A stretch of DNA of 64,000 bases from Pseudomonas sp. AN-1. GTDB taxonomy: Bacteria; Pseudomonadota; Gammaproteobacteria; Pseudomonadales; Pseudomonadaceae. The notes beneath the pieces are model-generated. The model made no database searches, had not been told where the DNA came from, and worked only from the letters and a program-made list of their open reading frames with translations. This document shows, in pieces, positions 1 through 14,025 of the stretch. Within the stretch, counting starts at the first letter, position 1, and the number at the start of each line of letters is the position of its first letter. The stretch lies in assembly GCF_034057115.1 (NCBI RefSeq), contig NZ_CP139195.1, positions 3,968,001 through 4,032,000 on the forward strand, written 5' to 3'. A program made the position numbers and the translations under genes.

Positions 1-51
1 GCCTGTGCGCGCCATGACCGCGCGGCGCACAAGCTGATATCCTCCGCGGCC

Positions 52-1326
52 ATGAACCGCGCCCTCTACTCGCTCCTGCTGCACCTCGCCCTGCCACTGA
101 TCGCCCTGCGCCTGTACCTGCGTGGGCGCAAGGCGCCCGCCTACCGCCAGCGTATCGCCGAGCGCTTCTCGCTGCGTCTGCCGGCGATGCGGCCCGGCGG
201 CATCTGGGTGCATGCCGTTTCGGTGGGCGAGAGCATCGCCGCGGCGCCGATGATCCGTGCCCTGCGCGAACGGCATCCCGACCTGCCGATCACCGTCACC
301 TGCATGACCCCCACCGGCTCCGAGCGCATCCGCGCGCTGTTCGGCGACAGCGTGCAGCACTGCTACCTGCCCTACGACCTGCCCTGGGCCGCGGCGCGCT
401 TCCTCGATCGCGTGCGACCGAAGCTGGCGGTGATCATGGAAACCGAACTGTGGCCCAACCACATCCACCAGTGCGCGCGGCGCGGCATCCCCGCCGTGCT
501 GGCCAATGCGCGCCTGTCGGAGAGGTCCGCGCGCGGCTACGCGCGCTTTGCCGGCCTGACCCGGCCGATGCTCGCCGAGATGAGCTGGATAGCCGTGCAG
601 ACCGCGGCCGAAGCCGAGCGCTTTCACCGGCTCGGCGCCCGTCCCGAGTGCGTCGCCGTCACCGGGTCGATCAAGTTCGACCTGCGCATCGATCCCGAAC
701 TGAAGGCGCGTGCCCAGGCCCTGCGCGCCAGCTGGGGCGCCGACAAGCGCCCGGTATGGATCGCCGCCAGCACCCATGCCGGCGAGGACGAGATCGTCCT
801 CGCCGCCCATCGCCGGCTGCTGGCCGAGCGCCCGGACAGCCTGCTGATCCTGGTGCCGCGTCATCCGGAGCGTTTCGACGCCGTGCATGCCCTCTGCCTG
901 CACGAGGGCTTGCGCAGCGTGCGCCGCTCCTCCGGCCTGCCGGTCGGGGCGGCGGAGCAGGTGCTGCTCGGCGATACCATGGGCGAGCTGCTGTTCCTCT
1001 ATGCGCTGGCCGACGTGGCTTTCGTCGGCGGCAGCCTGGTGCCCAACGGCGGGCACAACCTGCTGGAGCCGGCGGCGCTGGGCCTGCCGGTGCTGAGCGG
1101 CCCCCATCTGTTCAACTTCCTCGAGATATCCGCCCAGCTGCGCGAGGCCGGCGCTTGCCTCGAGGTGGGCGACGGCGAGGCCCTGGCCCGCGAGCTGCGC
1201 GCACTGCTCGGCGAGCCGGGCCGCCGCCAGGCCATGGGGCGCGCGGGGCTGGCCGTGTTGCAGCGCAACCAGGGCGCGCTGGCCCGCTTGCTCGACGGGC
1301 TCGGGCGGCTTCTGCAGCTTCGCTGA
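52..1326 (+). CDS. waaA: 3-deoxy-D-manno-octulosonic acid (Kdo) transferase WaaA/KdtA
   Basis: Inner-membrane glycosyltransferase that adds Kdo from CMP-Kdo to the lipid A precursor, the first step of LPS inner core assembly. The 424 residues match the family length. An N-terminal hydrophobic anchor (about residues 4-24) is followed by the GT-B N-lobe with the HAVSVGES motif, whose Glu60 aligns with the general base of the family. The C-lobe carries GGHNLLEP near residue 325, the CMP-sugar binding region. It starts at the first ATG; no strong ribosome site is visible in the 51 bases before it. The next gene, thiC, is on the same strand behind its own riboswitch, so the two are probably separate units. 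Identification is secure. Confidence 0.95.
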   Translation: MNRALYSLLLHLALPLIALRLYLRGRKAPAYRQRIAERFSLRLPAMRPGGIWVHAVSVGESIAAAPMIRALRERHPDLPITVTCMTPTGSERIRALFGDSVQHCYLPYDLPWAAARFLDRVRPKLAVIMETELWPNHIHQCARRGIPAVLANARLSERSARGYARFAGLTRPMLAEMSWIAVQTAAEAERFHRLGARPECVAVTGSIKFDLRIDPELKARAQALRASWGADKRPVWIAASTHAGEDEIVLAAHRRLLAERPDSLLILVPRHPERFDAVHALCLHEGLRSVRRSSGLPVGAAEQVLLGDTMGELLFLYALADVAFVGGSLVPNGGHNLLEPAALGLPVLSGPHLFNFLEISAQLREAGACLEVGDGEALARELRALLGEPGRRQAMGRAGLAVLQRNQGALARLLDGLGRLLQLR

Positions 1327-1398
1327 GGGCCGGTCTCTCGGCGGCTCGTCCCCAGGCACTGGCCCCATCCGCAGAGGCCGATTAAACTCCTCGGGTTT

Positions 1399-3457
<2,059 letters not shown>

Positions 3458-3477
3458 TGCGCCGCCGCTGAGGCGAG

Positions 3478-3499
3478 GAACGGGCCTGCGGGCCCGTTC
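3478..3499 (+). terminator. Probable intrinsic terminator after thiC
   Basis: GAACGGGCC pairs with GGCCCGTTC around a four-base loop, 20 bases past the thiC stop. The tail (TGCGTTTGCG) is only weakly U-rich. It separates thiC from the tRNA promoter. Confidence 0.6.
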
Positions 3500-3546
3500 T
3501 GCGTTTGCGCGCCTGCGGAATTTTCTGCAAGTCGTTGATTTTCCTG

Positions 3547-3575
3547 TGGACGCGCGCTGCAGCTGCGACTAGAAT
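3547..3575 (+). promoter_or_regulatory. Probable sigma-70 promoter of tRNA-Thr
   Basis: TGGACG (3547-3552) and TAGAAT (3570-3575) are separated by 17 bases and lie 14 bases before the tRNA. The -10 has five of six consensus bases, the -35 four of six. The same TAGAAT box precedes serB (18100), orn (26431) and nosP (50601). Confidence 0.5.
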
Positions 3576-3589
3576 GCGCGCCGATTCAA

Positions 3590-3664
<75 letters not shown>

Positions 3665-3754
3665 GTCTCTTCCCTCCTCCTTGCTGTTCCCGGGCGCCAT
3701 CCTGCGCCAACTCTCTTGTCCCGCTCGTTCAGTCCGACCGCCGATCGTCACGCT

Positions 3755-4507
3755 TCAGCGTGCAGCGCCGTGCATGCTCTCCGGCAGGTATTCTGGACGG
3801 AGGATCTGCCGCAGCCGGCTGTAGGGGATCTCCAGGTTCGGATGGCCCATGCTGTAGGGCGCCAGGGCGTAGACGTCGTACTTGAGCAGCACCTTGTCCC
3901 TGAGCAGAGCGATGTTGGCGGTAGGCTGGAACGGCCAGATGCGCCGGAACTCCTGCGGGTCGTCGATCTGCTGCGCCGCGAGCCAGCGCTGGTGCGCCTC
4001 GCCGGCGGCCTGCCAGAAGGCGGCCTCCTGGCCGGGCAGCAGCAGGTCGGCCAGTTGCAGGGCGCGCTGCTGGCTGCGCGAGTAGTTGATGAAGCCGCGC
4101 CCCGGCATGCCGTGGGCACCGCCGCGGTACAGGTAGCTGGACAGCTCGACCACCAGCAGGTCGCCGTGCTGGTCTGCCAGCTTGGCCTGCAGCCAGGTTT
4201 CCCAGCCCTCGGGCTGGCGGCGCAGCAGCTCGTCGCCGCGCGCGCGCAGCGAGGCGGGCAGCGCGCTGTCGGCGTCCTCCCGGGTCATCGCCAGCAGGGC
4301 CTGCTCGATCAGGGCGCTGAGCTGCGGCTCGTCGGCGAACTTCAGGGTGTCGACGTTGACCAGGCTGCAGCGCTCGCGCGGGCAGACCTCCGGGCGCTGT
4401 TCCCAGACGATGCGCTGTGGCGCCGGCGGCGCGCTCTGGCCGCCGAGAAACTGGCAGGCGCCGAGCAGCGGCAGGCAGGCCAGGGCGAAAAGGCTGTAAA
4501 GACGCAT
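3755..4507 (-). CDS. Lipoprotein with a DUF3298/RsiV-like C-terminal region
   Basis: A 250-residue predicted lipoprotein. The ATG at 4507 gives MRLYSLFALACLPLLGACQ, a classic signal peptide ending in lipobox LGAC; longer in-frame starts would bury it. The mature part has a pair of cysteines (VCPRERC) and the pattern of DUF3298/DUF4163 domains: VVELSSYLYRGGAHG, then FINYSRSQQRALQLADLLLPG, then the late segment with Tyr/Ala/Pro. Such domains occur in periplasmic proteins including the anti-sigma factor RsiV, but no enzyme activity is established. It is alone on the minus strand, convergent with the tRNA and divergent from nudF. Confidence 0.8.
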   Translation of the reverse strand: MRLYSLFALACLPLLGACQFLGGQSAPPAPQRIVWEQRPEVCPRERCSLVNVDTLKFADEPQLSALIEQALLAMTREDADSALPASLRARGDELLRRQPEGWETWLQAKLADQHGDLLVVELSSYLYRGGAHGMPGRGFINYSRSQQRALQLADLLLPGQEAAFWQAAGEAHQRWLAAQQIDDPQEFRRIWPFQPTANIALLRDKVLLKYDVYALAPYSMGHPNLEIPYSRLRQILRPEYLPESMHGAAR

Positions 4508-4684
4508 GGGACTCCTTGAGCGCAACGGCAAGGCTGGGTAGGGTGGCGCATCGGCCGGCTTCGACCCCGGCGCGGGCCAGGGGTTCGACCTCGTGGCGGT
4601 GACCGTCGCTGCGGCAGTCATCTACGCGGTTCGGGACATTGATCGGCGGGCGGCGGGGCCGCTGCAGCCAAGCGGGAGAAGTAT

Positions 4685-5302
4685 ATGAGCGAGTCGCCGA
4701 AAACGGCCGACCTGAAAGTGGAAATCGTCGAGCGCGAGGCCTGTTTCCGCGGCTTCTATGCCCTCGACCGCGTGCACCTGCGCCACGAGCTGTTCGCTGG
4801 CGGCATGGGGCCGGTGATCAGCCGCGAGCTGTTCGTGCGCCACGATGCGGTCTGCGTGCTGCCCTACGACCCGGCCCGCGATGCCGTGGTGCTGATCGAG
4901 CAGTTCCGCGTCGGTGCGCTGGACAAGAGCGCCAACCCCTGGCTGCTGGAGCTGGTCGCCGGGCTGATCGACAAGGACGAGTCGCCCGAGGAAGTGGCCC
5001 GTCGCGAGGCCGTCGAGGAGGCCGGGCTGAGTCTGGGCGAGCTGTGGCCGGTGACCGCCTACTATCCTTCGCCGGGCGGCAGCGACGAGCGCGTGCACCT
5101 GTTCGTCGGCCGCTGCGACAGCGCCGGCGCCGGCGGCATCCACGGCCTGGCCGAGGAAGGCGAGGACATCCGCGTGCGGGTGCTGAGCCTCGACGCGGCG
5201 CTGGACGAGCTGGAGGCCGGGCGCATCGACAACGCGGCGAGCATCATCGCCCTGCAGTGGCTGGCGCTGAACCGCGAGCGGGTGCGGCAGACATGGCGCT
5301 GA
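4685..5302 (+). CDS. nudF: ADP-ribose pyrophosphatase NudF
   Basis: Nudix hydrolase that cleaves ADP-ribose to AMP and ribose 5-phosphate, keeping free ADP-ribose low. The 205 residues match E. coli NudF. The Nudix box fits GX5EX7REUXEEXGU (GLIDKDESPEEV continuing to REAVEEAGL, about residues 98-120), and a PGG segment (SPGGSDE) lies where NudF-type enzymes have it. It begins at ATG 4685 after GGGAGAAGT. The stop overlaps the next gene's start by 10 bases, so nudF, the DUF1249 gene and cpdA probably form one operon, the usual Pseudomonas order. Confidence 0.95.
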   Translation: MSESPKTADLKVEIVEREACFRGFYALDRVHLRHELFAGGMGPVISRELFVRHDAVCVLPYDPARDAVVLIEQFRVGALDKSANPWLLELVAGLIDKDESPEEVARREAVEEAGLSLGELWPVTAYYPSPGGSDERVHLFVGRCDSAGAGGIHGLAEEGEDIRVRVLSLDAALDELEAGRIDNAASIIALQWLALNRERVRQTWR

Positions 5303-5826
5303 GCCAGCTCGCCGAACGCTACCGGGTCGACCTGACCGGGCTGCAGGCAGCCTGCGAGGCCAATTATGCGCGGCTGATGCGCCTGCTGCCGGGCATGCGC
5401 GAGCAGGCGGCGCTACGGCAGCCCATGCTGGGGCAGCCCATGCTGGGGCAGCCCGTGCTGGGGCAGCCCATGCTGCGCCGCCTGGCGCTCAGCGCCGGCG
5501 ACACTACCCTGGCGGTGCTGGCGCTCAGGGTCACCGAGGCCGGTCCCTACACCAGCACCGTGGAGGTGCGCGAGGAGCCCGGCCTGGCCTGGCTGCCGGC
5601 GCCGCGCCTGGAGGTGCGCGTCTACCACGACGCGCGGATGGCCGAGGTCACCGGCGCCGAGCACTGCCGGCGTCTGCATCCGCGCTACGCCTACCCGAAC
5701 CCGGCCATGCACCAGCCGGACGAGAAGATCCAGCTCAACCTGTTTCTGGGCGAATGGCTGAGTCATTATCTGCGCTGCGGCCATCTGGCGGAAAACCCAG
5801 TGGATCGCTCGGTCGTTCGCCGGTAG
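5293..5826 (+). CDS. DUF1249 family protein with an internal QPMLG tandem repeat
   Basis: A 177-residue cytoplasmic protein of the DUF1249 family, usually found between nudF and cpdA; function unknown. ATG 5293 lies within the end of nudF, implying translational coupling. The family pattern is visible: ERYRVDLTGLQAACEANYARL at the N terminus, then a domain ending ARMAEVTGAEHCRR and NPAMHQPDEKIQLNLFL. An insertion at about residues 43-62 consists of four 5-residue units (QPMLG, QPMLG, QPVLG, QPMLR) encoded by 15-base repeats. No signal peptide or membrane segment is seen. Confidence 0.85.
   Translation: MALSQLAERYRVDLTGLQAACEANYARLMRLLPGMREQAALRQPMLGQPMLGQPVLGQPMLRRLALSAGDTTLAVLALRVTEAGPYTSTVEVREEPGLAWLPAPRLEVRVYHDARMAEVTGAEHCRRLHPRYAYPNPAMHQPDEKIQLNLFLGEWLSHYLRCGHLAENPVDRSVVRR
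5419..5478 (+). repeat. In-frame 15-bp tandem repeat, four copies
   Basis: Four head-to-tail copies of CAGCCCATGCTGGGG. The third has A to G in the Met codon and the fourth ends CGC instead of GGG. The unit is a multiple of three, so changes in copy number would keep the frame. Confidence 0.95.
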
Positions 5827-5913
5827 TGTGAACCGCATAGCGGTCACCCCCGCGGGGCCATGCCACCATTGCCGTTCCGCAGCCGCGGTCCAGACGCCGA
5901 CAGGAGACGGCTC

Positions 5914-6729
5914 TTGCACAGTTCTCAAACCCATTGCGCTGGCGCACCCCTGGTGCTGGTCCAGCTTACCGACAGCCACCTGTTCGCCGAGGAGGACGGC
6001 CATCTGCTGGGTATGGATACCGCAGACAGCCTCGGCCGGGTGGTCGATCTGGTGCTGGCCGAGCAGCCGCGGGTCGACCTGGTCCTCGCCAGCGGCGACC
6101 TGTCGCAGGATGGTTCGCTGGAGTCCTACCAGCGCTTCGCCGCGCTGACCGCGCCCATCGACGCCCCCGCGCGCTGGGTGTCCGGCAACCACGACGAGCC
6201 GCTGACCCTGCAACTGGCCTGCGCCGGCACCGAGCGCCTGGCGGTGGTCACCGACCTGGGCCGCTGGCGGCTGGTGGTGCTCGATTCGAGTGTGCCCGGC
6301 AGCGTGCCCGGCCAGCTCGATGCCGCTCAGCTCGAGCAGCTGGATGCCGCCCTGGAGTCTGCCGGCGAGCGCCACGTGCTGCTGAGCTTCCACCACCATC
6401 CGGTGGCGGTGGGCTGCAGCTGGCTGGACCCCATCGGCCTGCGCAATCCCGAGGCGCTGTTCGCGGTGACCGACCGCTACCCGAACCTGCGCTGCATCCT
6501 CTGGGGGCACGTGCACCAGGAGATCGATGGCCAGCGCAACGGCGTGCGCCTGCTCGCCTCGCCCTCCACCTGCGTGCAGTTCGCCCCCGGCAGCGAGGAA
6601 TTCCAGGTCAGCAGCGAGGCGCCCGGCTACCGCTGGCTGCGCCTGCACGCCGACGGCTCGATCGACACCGGCGTGTCGCGGGTCAGCGGCATCGACTTCG
6701 TGATCGACTACAGCATCAAGGGCTACTGA
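5914..6729 (+). CDS. cpdA: 3',5'-cyclic-AMP phosphodiesterase CpdA
   Basis: Calcineurin-like metallophosphoesterase that hydrolyses cAMP and so tunes Vfr/CRP signalling. I place the start at TTG 5914, seven bases after AGGAG (5902-5906), giving 271 residues, close to known pseudomonad CpdA; the upstream in-frame ATG at 5860 has no comparable site. Metal-binding motifs are complete: DSH near the N terminus (LTDSHLFA), GDLSQDG, GNHDE, SFHHHPV and GHVH. It follows nudF and the DUF1249 gene on the same strand. Identification is secure; the start is inferred. Confidence 0.93.
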   Translation: MHSSQTHCAGAPLVLVQLTDSHLFAEEDGHLLGMDTADSLGRVVDLVLAEQPRVDLVLASGDLSQDGSLESYQRFAALTAPIDAPARWVSGNHDEPLTLQLACAGTERLAVVTDLGRWRLVVLDSSVPGSVPGQLDAAQLEQLDAALESAGERHVLLSFHHHPVAVGCSWLDPIGLRNPEALFAVTDRYPNLRCILWGHVHQEIDGQRNGVRLLASPSTCVQFAPGSEEFQVSSEAPGYRWLRLHADGSIDTGVSRVSGIDFVIDYSIKGY

Positions 6730-6757
6730 CGCCATTTGCGCAAGGCACGCCCTTGCC

Positions 6758-6820
6758 GTAGGGTGCGCCGTGCGCACCATGGAGTCTACGTGCATTAGTG
6801 GTGCGCACAGCGCACCCTAC
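6758..6820. repeat. Intergenic palindromic repeat (GTAGGGTGCGCC family), two-armed copy
   Basis: The left arm begins GTAGGGTGCGCCGTGCGCAC (6758). The right arm is its near-perfect reverse complement ending GCGCACCCTAC (6820). A 19-base spacer separates them. Related copies lie at 33239, 35970 and 37103. It sits between cpdA and yqiA and could act as a transcript-end hairpin. Confidence 0.9.
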
Positions 6821-6868
6821 GACTCGGGCCTCATCCGACTTGAATCCGACGGCAGGATAATGCTTTCC

Positions 6869-6884
6869 TTGTATATCCATACAG
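6869..6884. promoter_or_regulatory. Candidate LexA (SOS) box upstream of yqiA-parE
   Basis: TTGTATATCCATACAG matches the CTGT-N8-ACAG operator with one mismatch (T for the first C) and has the AT-rich core typical of SOS boxes. It ends 16 bases before the yqiA ATG, where bound LexA would block transcription. This is by pattern only. Confidence 0.4.
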
Positions 6885-6900
6885 CTACAAGGCGCCGTCG

Positions 6901-10444
<3,544 letters not shown>

Positions 10445-10518
10445 GCCGCCCGCCGAACAATACGGTGCGCCCGCCCCCGGCGGGCGCGCCCGGACACACG
10501 AGTTTTCAGAGGACGCAG

Positions 10519-12768
10519 ATGAGCGAATCCCTCGATCTGAGCCTGGACGGCGTCGAACGCCGCTCGCTGGCCGAGTTCACCGAACAGGCCTATCTCAACT
10601 ATTCCATGTACGTGATCATGGATCGTGCCCTGCCGCACATCGGCGACGGCCTCAAGCCCGTGCAGCGGCGCATCGTCTATGCCATGAGCGAGCTGGGCCT
10701 GGACGCCGATTCCAAGCACAAGAAGTCGGCGCGCACCGTCGGCGACGTGCTGGGCAAGTTCCACCCGCACGGCGATTCCGCCTGCTACGAGGCCATGGTG
10801 CTGATGGCGCAGCCGTTCAGCTACCGTTACACCCTGGTCGACGGCCAGGGCAACTGGGGCGCGCCGGACGATCCCAAGTCGTTCGCCGCCATGCGCTACA
10901 CCGAGGCGCGCCTGTCGCGCTACTCGGAGGTGCTGCTCGCCGAGCTGGGTCAGGGTACCGTCGACTGGGTGCCCAACTTCGACGGCACCCTCGACGAGCC
11001 GGCGACCCTGCCGGCGCGGCTGCCCAACCTGCTGCTCAACGGCACCACCGGGATCGCCGTGGGCATGGCCACCGACGTGCCGCCGCACAACCTGCGCGAG
11101 GTGGCCTTCGCCTGCGTGCACCTGCTCGACGAGCCGCAGGCCACGGTCGAGCGCCTGTGCGAGATGCTGCCGGGGCCGGACTACCCGACCGAGGCGGAGA
11201 TCATCACGCCGCGCAGCGATCTGCTGAAGATCTACCAGACTGGCCGCGGCTCGGTGCGCATGCGCGCGGTGTACCGCAAGGAGGACGGCGAGATCGTCGT
11301 CACCGCGCTGCCGCACCAGGTCTCCGGGGCCAAGGTGCTGGAGCAGATTGCCGGGCAGATGCAGGCCAAGAAGCTGCCGATGGTCGCCGACCTGCGCGAC
11401 GAGTCGGACCACGAGAACCCCTGCCGCATCGTCATCGTGCCGCGCTCCAACCGCGTCGATCTCGACGAGCTGATGCAGCACCTGTTCGCCACCACCGAGC
11501 TGGAAAGCTCCTACCGGGTCAACCTCAACGTCATCGGCCTGGACGGCAAGCCGCAGGTCAAGGACCTGCGCCAGCTGCTCTCCGAGTGGCTGACCTTCCG
11601 CATCGGCACCGTGCGCCGCCGCCTGCAGTTCCGCCTCGACAAGGTGGAGAAGCGCCTGCACCTGCTCGAAGGCCTGCTGGTCGCCTTCCTCAACCTCGAC
11701 GAGGTGATCCGCATCATCCGCGAGGAGGAGCAGCCCAAGCCGGTGCTGATGGAGCGCTTCGGCCTGACCGAGGTGCAGGCCGACTACATCCTCGATACCC
11801 GCCTGCGCCAGCTGGCGCGTCTCGAGGAGATGAAGATCCGCGGCGAGCAGGACGAACTGGCCAGGGAGCGCGACAAGCTGCTGGCCCTGCTCGGCAGCGA
11901 GAGCAAGCTGAAGAAGCTGGTACGCCAGGAGCTGCTGGCCGATGCCGAGAAGTATGGCGACGAGCGGCGCTCGCCGCTGGTCGCGCGCGCCGAGGCCCGC
12001 GCGCTGTCGGAAACCGACCTGCTGCCCGCCGAGCCGGTCACCGTGGTGCTTTCCGAGAAGGGCTGGGTACGCTGCGCCAAGGGCCACGACATCGATGCCG
12101 CCGGCCTGTCCTACAAGGCCGGCGACGCCTTCAAGGCCGCCGCGCCCGGGCGCTCCAACCAGTTCGCGGTGTTCCTCGACTCCACCGGGCGCAGCTACTC
12201 GCTGGCGGCCCACTCGCTGCCCTCGGCGCGCGGCCAGGGCGAGCCGCTCACCGGGCGCCTGAGCCCGCCGGCCGGCGCCAGCTTCGACTGCGTGCTGCTG
12301 CCCGAGGACGAGGCGCTCTACGTGCTGGCTTCCGACGCCGGCTACGGTTTCGTGGTCAGAGCTGACGACCTGCAGGCCAAGAACAAGGCCGGCAAGGCGC
12401 TGCTGACCCTGCCCGAGGGCGCCCGGGTGATGGCGCCGCGGCCGCTGCGCGCGCTGGAGAGCGACCTGCTGGCGGCGGTGACCAGCGAGGGGCGCCTGCT
12501 GGTGTTCCCGGTCGCCGAGCTGCCGCAGCTGGCCAAGGGCAAGGGCAACAAGATCGTCGGCATTCCCGCCGAGCGGGTCGCCAGTCGCGAGGAGTACCTG
12601 GTCGACCTCGCCGTGCTGCCGCAGGGCGCCACCTTGGTGCTGCAGGCCGGCAAGCGCACCCTGTCGCTGCGCGCCGACGACCTCGACCACTACCGGGGCG
12701 AGCGCGGACGCCGCGGCAGCCTGCTGCCGCGCGGCTTCCAGCGGGTGGACGCGCTGCTGGTGGAGTGA
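10519..12768 (+). CDS. parC: DNA topoisomerase IV subunit A ParC
   Basis: Breakage-reunion subunit of topoisomerase IV. ATG 10519 follows AGAGGA and gives 749 residues starting [11 protein letters not shown]; upstream in-frame starts are not preferred. The catalytic Tyr127 lies in AMRYTEARL. The quinolone-determining region reads GDSACYE with Ser87 and Glu91, the unmutated state in pseudomonads. The C-terminal half carries the DNA-wrapping beta-pinwheel repeats. A short intergenic region with a palindrome separates it from the Mla-type operon. Confidence 0.98.
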   Translation: MSESLDLSLDGVERRSLAEFTEQAYLNYSMYVIMDRALPHIGDGLKPVQRRIVYAMSELGLDADSKHKKSARTVGDVLGKFHPHGDSACYEAMVLMAQPFSYRYTLVDGQGNWGAPDDPKSFAAMRYTEARLSRYSEVLLAELGQGTVDWVPNFDGTLDEPATLPARLPNLLLNGTTGIAVGMATDVPPHNLREVAFACVHLLDEPQATVERLCEMLPGPDYPTEAEIITPRSDLLKIYQTGRGSVRMRAVYRKEDGEIVVTALPHQVSGAKVLEQIAGQMQAKKLPMVADLRDESDHENPCRIVIVPRSNRVDLDELMQHLFATTELESSYRVNLNVIGLDGKPQVKDLRQLLSEWLTFRIGTVRRRLQFRLDKVEKRLHLLEGLLVAFLNLDEVIRIIREEEQPKPVLMERFGLTEVQADYILDTRLRQLARLEEMKIRGEQDELARERDKLLALLGSESKLKKLVRQELLADAEKYGDERRSPLVARAEARALSETDLLPAEPVTVVLSEKGWVRCAKGHDIDAAGLSYKAGDAFKAAAPGRSNQFAVFLDSTGRSYSLAAHSLPSARGQGEPLTGRLSPPAGASFDCVLLPEDEALYVLASDAGYGFVVRADDLQAKNKAGKALLTLPEGARVMAPRPLRALESDLLAAVTSEGRLLVFPVAELPQLAKGKGNKIVGIPAERVASREEYLVDLAVLPQGATLVLQAGKRTLSLRADDLDHYRGERGRRGSLLPRGFQRVDALLVE

Positions 12769-12835
12769 CGGGACGCCTGCTGATGGAAAAGGGCTGCATG
12801 AGTTTCCACCCTGCAGCAGCGGTGTGATCGTGTAG

Positions 12836-12865
12836 GGTGGAAAACCACCGCAGGTGTTTTCCACC
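12836..12865. repeat. Palindromic element with GTGGAAAA arms before the Mla-type operon
   Basis: GGTGGAAAA (12836-12844) and TTTTCCACC (12857-12865) flank a 12-base loop, preceded by TGTAG. The GTAGGGTGGAAAA start resembles the other intergenic repeats here but with a different body. It lies 25-54 bases before the permease start and may end parC transcription or act as a leader hairpin. Confidence 0.7.
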
Positions 12866-12889
12866 GTGGCGGGCTATCAGGGAGGTCAG

Positions 12890-14023
12890 ATGGCAGAGGC
12901 GGAAAAAGCGCAGGCGCAGCTGGCCTGGGCCGGCGAGCAGGACGGCGTGGCGGTGCTGCGCCTGTCCGGTCACTGGACCCTGGCGGCGGCCAAGCCCGAT
13001 CTGGATGCGGTGTGGCGCAGCCTGGCGGACAAGCCGGCGCGCCTGCAGCTGCAGGTCGCGGCCCTGGACGCCTGGGACAGCAGCCTGCTGGCCTTGCTGC
13101 GCCGTCTGCAGCGTCTCGCCGACGCCGAGCAGCGCCGCCTGGAGCACCGCGACCTGCCGGACGGCGTGGTGCGCCTGCTGCAGATGGCGGCGACGCCCGT
13201 GACCCGCGAGGAGGAGGAGACGCCACGTCCCGGGCCGGTGTCGCGCCTGGGGCTGCTGGTGCTGCAGGTCCACGACGGGCTGGTGCAGGCCAGCACCTTC
13301 TGCGGCGAGGTGGTGCTCGCCCTCGGCCGCCTGCTGCGCGGTCGCGCGCGCATGCGCCGCAGCGACTTCTGGGCGGCGCTGGCGCAGTGCGGCCCCGGCG
13401 CGCTGCCGATAGTCGCGCTGATCGCCAGCCTGGTCGGCCTGATCCTCGCCTTCGTCGGTGCCGCCCAGTTGCAGGCGTTCGGCGCCCAGCTGTACATCGC
13501 CAACATGGTGGCCATCGGCATGACCCGCGAGATGGGCGCGCTGATGACCGCGGTGATCATGGCCGGCCGCACCGGCGCGGCCTACGCCGCCGAGCTGGGC
13601 AGCATGCAGGCCAACGAGGAGATCGACGCACTGAAGACCTTCGGCTTCCCGCCGCTGGAGTTCCTGGTGCTGCCGCGCCTGCTGGCGCTGCTGGTCAGCA
13701 TGCCGCTGCTCTGCGTGTTCGCCGACGCCCTCGGCATCCTCGGCGGCTTCGTCATCGGTGCCGGGCTGTTCGACATCTCCGCGCCGCTGTACCTCAGGCA
13801 GAGCCTGGAGATGCTCGGCCTCGCCGATTTCCTGCTCGGCCTGTTCAAGAGCCTGGTGTTCGCCGTGCTGATCGGCCTGATCGGCTGCCATCACGGGCTG
13901 AGCTGCGGACGCAACGCCCAGGCGGTCGGCCAGGCCACCACCCGCGCGGTGGTCAGCATCATAGTCGCGCTGGTGGTCAGCGACGCGCTGATCACCCTGA
14001 TCTGCACCCAGCTGGGGATCTGA
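12890..14023 (+). CDS. MlaE-family lipid ABC transporter permease with fused STAS domain
   Basis: Inner-membrane permease of an MCE-type phospholipid transport system. The 377 residues combine an N-terminal cytoplasmic STAS domain (about residues 5-95, replacing the separate MlaB of E. coli) with a C-terminal MlaE domain of about five membrane helices (LPIVALIASLVGLILAFVGA onward, then TREMGALMTAVIMAGRTGAAYAAE). The start is ATG 12890 four bases after GGAGGT. The four genes are spaced 2, -4 and 7 bases apart, a clear operon. By family knowledge the complex moves phospholipids across the envelope; direction and cargo are not visible here. Confidence 0.92.
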   Translation: MAEAEKAQAQLAWAGEQDGVAVLRLSGHWTLAAAKPDLDAVWRSLADKPARLQLQVAALDAWDSSLLALLRRLQRLADAEQRRLEHRDLPDGVVRLLQMAATPVTREEEETPRPGPVSRLGLLVLQVHDGLVQASTFCGEVVLALGRLLRGRARMRRSDFWAALAQCGPGALPIVALIASLVGLILAFVGAAQLQAFGAQLYIANMVAIGMTREMGALMTAVIMAGRTGAAYAAELGSMQANEEIDALKTFGFPPLEFLVLPRLLALLVSMPLLCVFADALGILGGFVIGAGLFDISAPLYLRQSLEMLGLADFLLGLFKSLVFAVLIGLIGCHHGLSCGRNAQAVGQATTRAVVSIIVALVVSDALITLICTQLGI

Positions 14024-14025
14024 GC

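Noticed and set aside
6840-6861. TTGAAT ... GATAAT as a promoter for yqiA
   Set aside because: The spacer is only 10 bases, too short for sigma-70.
10771-10791. Quinolone-resistance mutation in parC
   Set aside because: Residues 87 and 91 are Ser and Glu, the unmutated state.
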